A DNA stretch of 64,000 nt, taken from assembly GCF_001713455.1 (NCBI RefSeq), contig NZ_CP016464.1, positions 1,846,001 through 1,910,000 on the forward strand, given 5' to 3'. The translations under genes were made by a program, and so were the position numbers. The notes beneath the pieces were generated by a model, which worked only from the letters and a program-made list of their open reading frames with translations, made no database searches and was not told where the DNA came from. Source of the DNA: Bosea sp. RAC05 (GTDB lineage Bacteria; Pseudomonadota; Alphaproteobacteria; Rhizobiales; Beijerinckiaceae). Positions 19,002 through 25,904 of this stretch are shown in pieces (within the stretch, counting starts at the first letter, position 1; each line of letters opens with the position of its first letter).

Positions 19002-19910
19002 ATGCAAAGCTCGATTCCGGCCTCCGCTGCGCTGGCGGCGGCTCCGGAGCCTGCGGTTGCCCCTCGCCTGGGGCGGTTCAAGCGCTTCCGTCGCTATCTG
19101 CGTCGTCACCCCGCGGTGGCGATCGGCGGTTCGCTGCTCGTGCTGATGGCGCTGATCGGCCTCTTCGCGCCGCTGCTCTGGACGGTGGACCCCACTACCA
19201 TCGCCACCTCGCGGCGCACGCGCGTGCCCTCCGAGCTCTACTGGTTCGGCACGGACATGCTGGGGCGGGACATCTACTCCCGCGTCGTCTACGGCGCGCG
19301 GGTTTCGCTGGTGGTCGGCTTCAGCGTCGCCATCCTGTCCTCGGTCATCGGCCTGACGATCGGCCTCTTCGCCGGCTTCGTGCGCTGGGCCGACGGCATC
19401 GTCATGCGGATCATCGACGGCATGATGTCGATTCCGCCGATCCTGCTCGCCATCGCGCTGATGGCGCTGACGCGCGGCTCGATCCAGAACGTCATCATCG
19501 CCATCACCATTGCCGAGATCCCGCGCGTGGCGCGGCTCGTCCGCGGTGTCGTGCTGTCGCTGCGCGAGCAGCCCTATGTCGAGGCCGCGATCGCCAACGG
19601 CGCCCGCACGCCGCGCATCATCCTGCGCCACATCCTGCCCAACACCTTCGCGCCGATGAGCGTGCAGGCGACCTATATCTGCGCCAGCGCCATGATCATC
19701 GAGGCGATCCTCTCCTTCATCGGCGCCGGCATCCCGCCCGCGACGCCGTCCTGGGGCAACATCATGGCGGAGGGTCGCGCCCTCTGGCAGGTGAAGCCCC
19801 ACATCATCCTGTTCCCGGCGATCTTCCTCTCGATCACCGTGCTCGCGGTGAATCTCCTGGGCGACGGCCTGCGCGATTCGCTGGACCCGCGTCTCGCCAA
19901 GGCCCTCTGA
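19002..19910 (+). CDS. Dipeptide-type ABC transporter permease (DppC-like)
   Basis: The 302-residue product is the DppC/OppC partner, with an N-terminal RYLRRHPAVAIGGSLLVLMALIGLFAPLL helix, the FGTDMLGRDIYSRVVYGARVSL motif, and an EAA loop (YVEAAIANGARTPRIILRHILPNTFAPM). The ATG at 19002 is listed. A TTG at 18996 overlaps the upstream stop in a TTGA and is better spaced from GAGGAT, so translation may begin there and add two residues. It is the last gene of the importer operon; a 9-bp hairpin follows at 19935-19956. Confidence 0.92.
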   Translation: MQSSIPASAALAAAPEPAVAPRLGRFKRFRRYLRRHPAVAIGGSLLVLMALIGLFAPLLWTVDPTTIATSRRTRVPSELYWFGTDMLGRDIYSRVVYGARVSLVVGFSVAILSSVIGLTIGLFAGFVRWADGIVMRIIDGMMSIPPILLAIALMALTRGSIQNVIIAITIAEIPRVARLVRGVVLSLREQPYVEAAIANGARTPRIILRHILPNTFAPMSVQATYICASAMIIEAILSFIGAGIPPATPSWGNIMAEGRALWQVKPHIILFPAIFLSITVLAVNLLGDGLRDSLDPRLAKAL

Positions 19911-19934
19911 GGCCGACGCGGCATCGACCGACAT

Positions 19935-19956
19935 CTCCGGGCGCCTGCGCCCGGAG
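19935..19956 (+). terminator. Weak terminator-like hairpin after the permease operon
   Basis: CTCCGGGCG-CCTG-CGCCCGGAG forms a 9-bp perfect stem 24 bases past the permease stop. It has no T-run, so termination here may be partial or Rho-dependent. Confidence 0.4.
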
Positions 19957-20082
19957 CAATGCCCCCCGCGATCGTCGGCGATTGACTGATCGCCCTGACA
20001 CAGTCGAGCCTCCCGCCATGCTGCATATCCCAGACGCTTCGGCCCGGCTTCCCCTCAGAGCGTCCGCCCGGGAGGCAGGTCA

Positions 20083-21018
20083 ATGAGCCGCATCCTCACC
20101 ATTGCCGCAGCCCAGCTCGGCCCGATCCAGCGGGACGAGAGCCGCGCGTCGGCCGTCGCGCGCATGATCGACTTGATGCGTCAGGCGAGAGCCCATGGCG
20201 CCGATCTCATCGTTTATCCGGAGGCGGCGCTGACGGCGTTCTTTCCGCATTGGTGGATCGACGACGAGGACGAGATCGACAGCTATTTCGAGAGCGCGAT
20301 GCCCTCCAACGAGACCGCGCCGCTCTTCGACGAGGCCAAGCGTCTCGGTGTCGGCTTCCATCTCGGCTATTGCGAACTGGCCTACGAGGGCGGCCGCAAA
20401 CGCCGCTTCAATACGTCGATCCTGGTCGACAAATCAGGCGCGATCGTCGGCAAGTACCGCAAGATCCATCTGCCGGGCCATCCCGAGCACCGCCCCGAGG
20501 CGCCGTTCCAGAATCTCGAGAAGCGCTATTTTGAGACGGGCGATCTCGGCTGGCCGGTCTGGCGCACGATGGACGCCCATATCGGCATGATGATCTGCAA
20601 CGACCGGCGCTGGCCCGAGAGCTACCGCACGATGGGCCTGCAGGATGTCGAGCTGATCGTGCTCGGCTACAACACGCCCAAGCACAACCCGCCGGCGCCC
20701 GACCATGACCGGCTCGGCAATTTCCACAACCAACTCGTCATGCAGGCCGGCGCCTACCAGAACGCAACCTGGGTCGTCGGCGTCGCCAAGGCGGGCCTGG
20801 AAGCCGGCGTCGACCAGATCGGCGGCACCTGCATCATCGCCCCGACCGGCGAGGTCGTGGCGCAAGCCGTGACCGAGGGCGATGAACTCGTGGTGGCCCG
20901 CTGCGACATGGATCTCGGCAAGAGCTACAAGGCCTCGACCTTCAACTTCGCCCGCCACCGCGAGCCGCAGGCCTATCGCCTCATCGTCGAGCGCAAGGGC
21001 GCGGTGGGGCCGGCATGA
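20083..21018 (+). CDS. N-carbamoyl-D-amino acid hydrolase (nitrilase superfamily)
   Basis: The 311-residue product closely follows the Agrobacterium D-carbamoylase along its whole length, including TSILVDKSGAIVGKYRKIHLPGH, the LEKRYFE.GDLG block and ICNDRRWPE. The nitrilase triad falls at the same numbers as in that enzyme: Glu47, Lys127 and Cys172. The enzyme cleaves N-carbamoyl-D-amino acids to D-amino acid, CO2 and ammonia in the cytoplasm. A GGGAGG ribosome site precedes the start. Downstream genes for D-amino-acid handling support the assignment. A different carbamoyl substrate is possible but the core is strongly conserved. Confidence 0.9.
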   Translation: MSRILTIAAAQLGPIQRDESRASAVARMIDLMRQARAHGADLIVYPEAALTAFFPHWWIDDEDEIDSYFESAMPSNETAPLFDEAKRLGVGFHLGYCELAYEGGRKRRFNTSILVDKSGAIVGKYRKIHLPGHPEHRPEAPFQNLEKRYFETGDLGWPVWRTMDAHIGMMICNDRRWPESYRTMGLQDVELIVLGYNTPKHNPPAPDHDRLGNFHNQLVMQAGAYQNATWVVGVAKAGLEAGVDQIGGTCIIAPTGEVVAQAVTEGDELVVARCDMDLGKSYKASTFNFARHREPQAYRLIVERKGAVGPA

Positions 21019-21038
21019 TGGCGCACGACCCCATGCTC

Positions 21039-21081
21039 CGTCATTCCAGGTCTCCGCTTCGCTGCGCCCGGAATGATGACG
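21039..21081. repeat. Short intergenic palindrome (CGTCATTCC type)
   Basis: The left arm CGTCATTCC pairs with a right arm GGAATGATGACG that carries three extra bases; the interior (CGCTTCGCTGCG) is also self-complementary. It lies between the D-carbamoylase and amidohydrolase genes. Its outer arms resemble those of the repeat at 38552-38646. Confidence 0.6.
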
Positions 21082-21119
21082 TTCTGTTCTGAAATCGAAA
21101 AAACGGCCGAGGAAGCTCC

Positions 21120-22283
21120 ATGACCCACGATCTCATCCTCAAGGGCGGTCGCGTCATCGACCCCTCGCAGAAGCATGACGGCGTCTGCGACGTCGCCTTT
21201 ACCGGCGGCAAGGTTTCCGGCTTCGGCAAGGACCTGAAGGGCGCCAAGGAGATCCGCGACGTCTCCGGCTACATCGTCACGCCCGGCCTGATCGACCTGC
21301 ACACCCATGTCTACTGGGGCGGCACGTCGCTGGGCATCGACGCCGACGAGTTCTGCCGGGCCTCGGGCGTGACCACCTCGGTCGACACCGGCTCGGCCGG
21401 GCCGGGCAACTGGCCGGGCTTCCGCAAGCACGTCATCGAGAAGAGCCAGGCCCGCATCCTCGCCTATCTCCATGTGTCCCATGCCGGCATCTACGGCTTC
21501 GACCACCGCGTCATGGTCGGCGAGAGCCGCGACATGGCGATGATGAACCCGATCGACTGCGCCGAGGTCGCCGACAAGAACCGCGACCTGATCGTCGGCA
21601 TCAAGGTCCGCGTCGGCCTGCACGCCTCGGGCGACCAGGGCACCGCCCCGCTCAACGTCGCGCTGCAGGTCGCCAACGAGGTCGGCATGCCCCTGATGTG
21701 CCATATCGACCATCCGCCGCCCTCCTATGAGGAGGTGGTCAACATGCTGCGGCCCGGCGACGTGCTCACCCACGCCTTCCGGCCCTTCCCGAATGCCCCC
21801 TGCACGGCGCAGGGCACGGTCAAGCCGGAGGTTCTGGCCGCCCGCAAGCGCGGCGTCATCTTCGACATCGGCCACGGCAAGGGCTCGTTCTCCTTCAAGA
21901 CGACGCGCGCCATGCTCGCCAACGGCTTCCAGCCGGACGTGATCTCGTCCGACGTCCACAAGCTCTGCATCGACGGGCCGGCCTATGACCAGGTCACGAC
22001 CATGTCGAAGTTCCTGCTGATGGGCATGAGCCTGAACGACGTCATCGCCGCCTCGACCGTGAACGCGGCCATGGCGCTGAAGCGCCCGGAATATGGCTCG
22101 CTCAGGGTCGGCTCGCTCGGCGACGCGACGATCCTGACGGTGAAGGAAGGCAAGTTCGACTATGCCGACGTCACCGGCGAGCACATGACCGGCGACCGCA
22201 AGATCCTCTCCGAGGGCGTCGTGCTCAAGGGCGCCTGGTGGCATCCGAAGCGGACGAACAAGTTCAGGAAGGTCGCGGGCTGA
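21120..22283 (+). CDS. Amidohydrolase/deacetylase-family metallohydrolase
   Basis: The 387-residue product is an amidohydrolase-superfamily enzyme. The first metal pair is in PGLIDLHTHVYWGG, His ligands follow in LMCHIDHPPP and LTHAFRPFPN, and the catalytic Asp is in DVISSDVHKLC. A lysine in DLIVGIKVRVGLHASG may be the carbamylated bridge. The overall layout is that of the deacetylase branch near D-aminoacylases and dihydroorotases. It probably hydrolyses an N-acyl or cyclic amide of an amino acid. A GAGGA site precedes the ATG. The D-carbamoylase gene lies 101 bases upstream, with a palindromic repeat between them, so co-transcription is likely. True substrate unknown. Confidence 0.85.
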   Translation: MTHDLILKGGRVIDPSQKHDGVCDVAFTGGKVSGFGKDLKGAKEIRDVSGYIVTPGLIDLHTHVYWGGTSLGIDADEFCRASGVTTSVDTGSAGPGNWPGFRKHVIEKSQARILAYLHVSHAGIYGFDHRVMVGESRDMAMMNPIDCAEVADKNRDLIVGIKVRVGLHASGDQGTAPLNVALQVANEVGMPLMCHIDHPPPSYEEVVNMLRPGDVLTHAFRPFPNAPCTAQGTVKPEVLAARKRGVIFDIGHGKGSFSFKTTRAMLANGFQPDVISSDVHKLCIDGPAYDQVTTMSKFLLMGMSLNDVIAASTVNAAMALKRPEYGSLRVGSLGDATILTVKEGKFDYADVTGEHMTGDRKILSEGVVLKGAWWHPKRTNKFRKVAG

Positions 22284-22307
22284 GGTAGCGACCAGGTCGC
22301 GTCCTGT

Positions 22308-22384
22308 CGTCATTGCGAGCGCAGCGAAGCAATCCAGCGCTTGCCTGACCGTCAATGGATTGCTTCGGTGCGCTCGCAATGACG
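22308..22384. repeat. Long intergenic palindrome (GTCATTGCGAGC type)
   Basis: Two 29-base arms (22308-22336 and 22356-22384) are complementary with one mismatch, around a 19-base centre. The RNA would fold into a very stable hairpin. The right arm contains an ATG (22355) in frame with the acetyltransferase gene that follows. The sequence type recurs in many alphaproteobacterial genomes. Confidence 0.8.
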
Positions 22385-22396
22385 GACGGCCCCAGC

Positions 22397-22942
22397 ATGC
22401 CGGCTGCTCCCCCGATGTGGCGCCCGATGACCGCTGCCGACCTGCCGGCCGTTCTGGCGGTCGCGGCCGCGGTGCATCCGGACTATCCCGAGGACGAGAC
22501 CGTCTTCGCCGAGCGGCTGCACCTGTTTCCGCAAGGCTGCCTCGTGCTGGAGGGGGCAGACGGGCCGATCGGCTATGTCATCGCCCACCCCTGGCAGCGC
22601 GCCGCGCCGCCGGCCCTGAACAGTCTGCTGCGCGAACTGCCGTCGCAGGCCGGCTGCTTTTACATCCATGACCTCGCGCTCCTGCCACAGGCACGCGGCA
22701 GCGGGGCAGGGGGTGTCGTCGCCGCGAGGCTGGCGGAGATCGCGGCCGACGCCGGCCTCTCCTGTCTCGCACTCGTCGCCATCGACGGCTCGTCCGGCTT
22801 TTGGCGGCGGCAGGGCTTTCGCTCGGTGCATGAGCCTGCCCTTGCGGAGAAGCTCGCCAGCTATGACGATGCCGCCCGCTATATGGAGCGCGCGCTCCAT
22901 CCAGAACACGAAACGACCGCAGAGGGACGAACGACACCATGA
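22397..22942 (+). CDS. GNAT-family N-acetyltransferase
   Basis: The product (181 residues from the ATG at 22397) has the GNAT fold: MWRPMTAADLPAVLAVAAAV at the start, a CoA-binding stretch FYIHDLALLPQARGSGAGGVVAARLAEIA, and the closing FWRRQGFRSVHEPAL. The frame is open from 22355, but its first residues are encoded by the palindromic repeat, so a start at 22379, 22397 or 22415 is more likely. It overlaps the next gene (RidA) by an ATGA, so the two are coupled. It may acetylate a D-amino acid or a toxic amine made in this pathway; that is inference from context. Confidence 0.78.
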   Translation: MPAAPPMWRPMTAADLPAVLAVAAAVHPDYPEDETVFAERLHLFPQGCLVLEGADGPIGYVIAHPWQRAAPPALNSLLRELPSQAGCFYIHDLALLPQARGSGAGGVVAARLAEIAADAGLSCLALVAIDGSSGFWRRQGFRSVHEPALAEKLASYDDAARYMERALHPEHETTAEGRTTP

Positions 22943-23397
22943 GCGCCGAGCAGAAACTGAAGGATCTGGGCCTGGAACTGCCAGCGATGGCGGCGCCGAT
23001 GGCCAATTACGTGCGCTTCAAGAAGGCTGGCGATCTCGTCTTCCTGTCGGGGCAGGGGCCGCGCAATCCCGACGGCTCGATTCCCAACGGCAAGGTCGGC
23101 AAGGAGTTCACCACGCAGCAGGCCTATGACTTCGCCAGGAACACAGGGCTCGGCCTGCTCGCGGCGATGAAGGAGGCCGCCGGCTCGCTCGACAAGGTCG
23201 AGGTCATCAAGCTGCTCGGCATGGTCAACGCCGTGCCGGAGTATGGTGACCAGCCCAAGGTCATCAATGGCTGCTCGGACCTCTTCGTCGCCGTGCTCGG
23301 CGAGAACGGGCGCCATGCCCGCTCGGCCGTCGGCATGGGCTCGCTGCCGGGCAACATGCCGGTCGAGATCGAAGTCATCATCAAGGTGCTGCCGTGA
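22939..23397 (+). CDS. RidA/YjgF-family enamine/imine deaminase
   Basis: The 152-residue product belongs to the RidA family, with YVRFKKAGDLVFLSGQGPRN early and ARSAVGMGSLPGNMPVEIE near the end, where the Arg holds the carboxylate of the imine. Trimeric RidA proteins hydrolyse reactive enamines and imines released by PLP enzymes such as serine/threonine dehydratases. The gene is coupled on both sides, overlapping the GNAT gene by four bases and abutting a DSD1-type PLP enzyme gene, so it probably clears the imine that enzyme makes. Confidence 0.92.
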   Translation: MSAEQKLKDLGLELPAMAAPMANYVRFKKAGDLVFLSGQGPRNPDGSIPNGKVGKEFTTQQAYDFARNTGLGLLAAMKEAAGSLDKVEVIKLLGMVNAVPEYGDQPKVINGCSDLFVAVLGENGRHARSAVGMGSLPGNMPVEIEVIIKVLP

Positions 23398-24485
23398 TGG
23401 CTGCCGACCACGAAGGCCTGAAGGCCGAGATCGCCCGCATCTATGGCACGCCGGCCGTGGTGATCGACCTCGACAAGGTCGAGGCCAACATCGCGCGCCT
23501 CCAGGCCGTCTGCGATGCCAAGGGCGTCGCCAACCGCCCGCATATCAAGACGCATAAATCGCCCGAACTCGCCCGCCTCCAGATCGAGGCCGGCGCGCGC
23601 GGCATCACCTGCCAGAAGCTCGGCGAGGCCGAGGTGATGGCCGATGGCGGCATCGACGACATCCTGATCAGCTACAACATCCTCGGCGAGCAGAAGCTCG
23701 GCCGGCTCGGCCATCTTCAGCGCCGCGTCCGGATGATCGTCGCCGCCGACAACCCCGTGACCATCGCCGGCCTGCCTCAGGCGGCCGAGATCGCCGGGCG
23801 CGACCTCGAGGTCGTCATCGAATGCGACACCGGCCGCCAGCGCGCCGGCGTCGAGACGCCCGCCGAGGCGGTCGAACTGGCGAAGCTGATCGCGGGCTCG
23901 AAGGGGCTGCGCTTCGCCGGCTTCCTGATGTACCCGCCCGAGGATGGCTGGGCGCGCACGCAAGTGTTCCTCGACACCGCCAATGCGGGTCTGCGCGAGG
24001 CGGGGCTGGAGGCGTCGATCGTCTCCACCGGCGGCTCGCCCAACATTCCCCATATCGGCGAGCTCAAGGGAGCGACCGAGCACCGCGCCGGCACCTCGAT
24101 CTTCAACGACCGCATGCAGGTCGCGGCCGGGGTGGCGACGCTCGAGGATTGCGCGCTGACCGTCTACGCCACGGTGGTCAGCCGGGCCGGCCCCGAGCGC
24201 GGGATTCTCGATTCCGGCTCCAAGACGCTGACGAGCGATTCCGGCGGGCTCGACGGCCACGGCCACATCCTCGAATACCCGGCCGCCCGCATCGCGAAAT
24301 TCGCCGAGGAACACGGCTTTCTCGATCTCTCGGCGAGCAATGACCGGCCGGGCGTGGGCGAGATCGTCCGCGTGGTGCCCAACCATGTCTGCGTCGTCGT
24401 CAACATGGTCGACCGCCTGGTGACTGTGCGCGGCGGCGAACTGGTGGGCGAGTTGCCGGTCGCGGCGCGGGGAAAGCTGGTCTGA
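23397..24485 (+). CDS. DSD1-family PLP enzyme (D-serine dehydratase/D-threonine aldolase-like)
   Basis: The 362-residue product is a fold-III PLP enzyme of the DSD1/D-threonine aldolase family. The PLP lysine is Lys51 in RPHIKTHKSPE; the phosphate loop is STGGSPNIPHI. Near the C-terminus the metal site reads NHVC (His330, Cys332). In characterised members, D-serine dehydratases use His-x-Cys for zinc and D-threonine aldolases His-x-Asp, so this one leans to dehydratase chemistry. A GTG at 23394 directly precedes the ATG. The RidA gene abuts it, which fits removal of the aminoacrylate a dehydratase releases. It ends the D-amino-acid operon and faces a convergent gene. Confidence 0.88.
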   Translation: MAADHEGLKAEIARIYGTPAVVIDLDKVEANIARLQAVCDAKGVANRPHIKTHKSPELARLQIEAGARGITCQKLGEAEVMADGGIDDILISYNILGEQKLGRLGHLQRRVRMIVAADNPVTIAGLPQAAEIAGRDLEVVIECDTGRQRAGVETPAEAVELAKLIAGSKGLRFAGFLMYPPEDGWARTQVFLDTANAGLREAGLEASIVSTGGSPNIPHIGELKGATEHRAGTSIFNDRMQVAAGVATLEDCALTVYATVVSRAGPERGILDSGSKTLTSDSGGLDGHGHILEYPAARIAKFAEEHGFLDLSASNDRPGVGEIVRVVPNHVCVVVNMVDRLVTVRGGELVGELPVAARGKLV

Positions 24486-24542
24486 ACGGTCGGAACCGGG
24501 GGAGGCGCACGCCTCTCCCGAATGCCGGACGATCCCGCGACG

Positions 24543-25082
24543 TCAGTTCTGGCCGATCTTGCTGCCCTTGATGACCGTATTGGCGCTCGATTTCACGGTG
24601 ACACGGCCCGACGCGTTGGTGGTGATATCGCGCCCCTTCAACGTCACGGACCCATCCTTCTTGAGCTCGATCTGGGCGCTGCCGCTCTTGACCGTCGCAT
24701 CGTCGCTGGCCGTCACAGAGAACTTCTTGCCGGTCGCGATCACCAGGTCTTTCCCAGCCTCGACCGACATCGACTGGGCGCTGGTGAGGCTGAGATCGAC
24801 CGTCGTCTGAACATGGCACTGCCGGCTGTCGAGCATGATCTCCTGACCGCCGGCCAGCTTGATCCGCGTCCCGGCGCTGAGGGCGAAGATGCTGCCGACC
24901 GTCATGGCGCAAGCGCTCCCGGCCGTGAGTGTCAGGGCGCCGCCGGCGGTGATGCTGACGCCGCCGGCCGCAGTGATCGCCAGCGCCCCACCGGGCGTGG
25001 CCGAGATCATCGCGGTCAGAGCGGCGAGCTGGCTTTCCAGCCTGGCGATCCGGCGTTCGAGCGCATCGCTGTCAGTGGCCAT
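24543..25082 (-). CDS. Orphan gp5/VgrG-like trimeric beta-helix protein with N-terminal coiled coil
   Basis: The 179-residue product begins MATDSDALERRIARLESQLAALTAM, a short coiled coil. Then come 8-residue repeats (GGALAITA, AGGVSITA, GGALTLTA and so on) and a run of alternating strands to the end VIKGSKIGQN. This pattern is that of the triple-stranded beta-helix of phage gp5 needles and of the C-terminal spike of VgrG proteins. There is no OB-fold, no lysozyme domain and no other secretion or phage gene nearby. It has no signal peptide. It could be a detached spike domain or an unrelated trimeric fibre. I do not know its function. It lies downstream of the DUF1028 and GGT genes on the same strand, with an 86-base gap. 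Confidence 0.6.
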   Translation of the reverse strand: MATDSDALERRIARLESQLAALTAMISATPGGALAITAAGGVSITAGGALTLTAGSACAMTVGSIFALSAGTRIKLAGGQEIMLDSRQCHVQTTVDLSLTSAQSMSVEAGKDLVIATGKKFSVTASDDATVKSGSAQIELKKDGSVTLKGRDITTNASGRVTVKSSANTVIKGSKIGQN

Positions 25083-25168
25083 GGCGGCGTCCTTGCTGCA
25101 TCCGGTCGTGCGGACGTTAGGAAAACCTAGCGCCTTCCGCGGCCCGACAGAAGTTCCCTCGGGAGCAG

Positions 25169-25894
25169 CTACTCCGGATGGCGTGCGTTCCAGGCTGCCG
25201 CATAGTCGCTGCAGAGGCGGTCGAGCTCGGTACGGTCGGTCACGCCCGCCGGGCGCGAGCGCGAGGGCGACGCCTGCTGGAAGGGGACATAGCGCTGATG
25301 CGCGACGCGCCAGAGCCGGCGCAGCTCCGCCAGCGGATCGACATGGTCGTCGACACGGATGTCGAAGCTCGGAATCGGTTCGCCCGACCAGATCCGGATG
25401 GCGGCCGACTGCCGCCCGCGCTTGTCGCCGCCCGCCTTCTCGCCGGCTTCGAGCGCGACCAGCAGCCGCTCGTCGAAGTCGAGCGCGGAGGCTGCGATAT
25501 AGGCCTTCAGCGTCTGCTGGATCACCTCCGGCCCGCTCAGCATGTTGCCGGCCACCGAGACCTGCGGCCCGTCGACCGCGCCGCACCAGTCGATGCAGGA
25601 GGCGCCGGTGAAGGCGGCGATCTTGCCCTCACGGTCGATCACATGGAGCTGGCGATGGGCGCGGCCCTCGTCGGCCGCGGTCAGCGTCGCGATGATCTCG
25701 ACCGCCGAGCGGCCCTCCTGGAGCAAGCGCATGCCGTCGACCCCGTAGAGTGGGTTGACGAAGGCCTGCGTCGCGATGGCGCCGATGCGGCCGCCGCCAT
25801 AGGGCACACGCGAGCCGACCGCGAAGGCGCAGGTCGAGACGGCGACACCATAGGCGCCGGTGGCGGCGTCGCGGGCGACGATGGACCAGGTCAT
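25169..25894 (-). CDS. DUF1028 family protein (Ntn-hydrolase-like)
   Basis: The 241-residue product matches DUF1028: TWSIVARDAATGAYGVAVSTCAFAVGSRVPYG at the start, the ATQAFVNPLYGVDGMRLLQEG block and CIDWCGAVDGPQVSVAGNML. The family has the Ntn-hydrolase fold and often accompanies peptide ABC transporters, but its reaction is not well established. The gene follows gamma-glutamyltransferase by 10 bases and belongs to the minus-strand peptide operon. The C-terminal 60 residues (PSRSRPAGVTDRTELDRL...) are an appended helical part. Confidence 0.88.
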   Translation of the reverse strand: MTWSIVARDAATGAYGVAVSTCAFAVGSRVPYGGGRIGAIATQAFVNPLYGVDGMRLLQEGRSAVEIIATLTAADEGRAHRQLHVIDREGKIAAFTGASCIDWCGAVDGPQVSVAGNMLSGPEVIQQTLKAYIAASALDFDERLLVALEAGEKAGGDKRGRQSAAIRIWSGEPIPSFDIRVDDHVDPLAELRRLWRVAHQRYVPFQQASPSRSRPAGVTDRTELDRLCSDYAAAWNARHPE

Positions 25895-25904
25895 GCGCGT
25901 GTCC

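Noticed and set aside
24500..24535. GC-rich inverted repeat between the convergent DSD1-like and beta-helix genes as a terminator
   Set aside because: The arms pair only with a bulge and no T-run follows on either strand.
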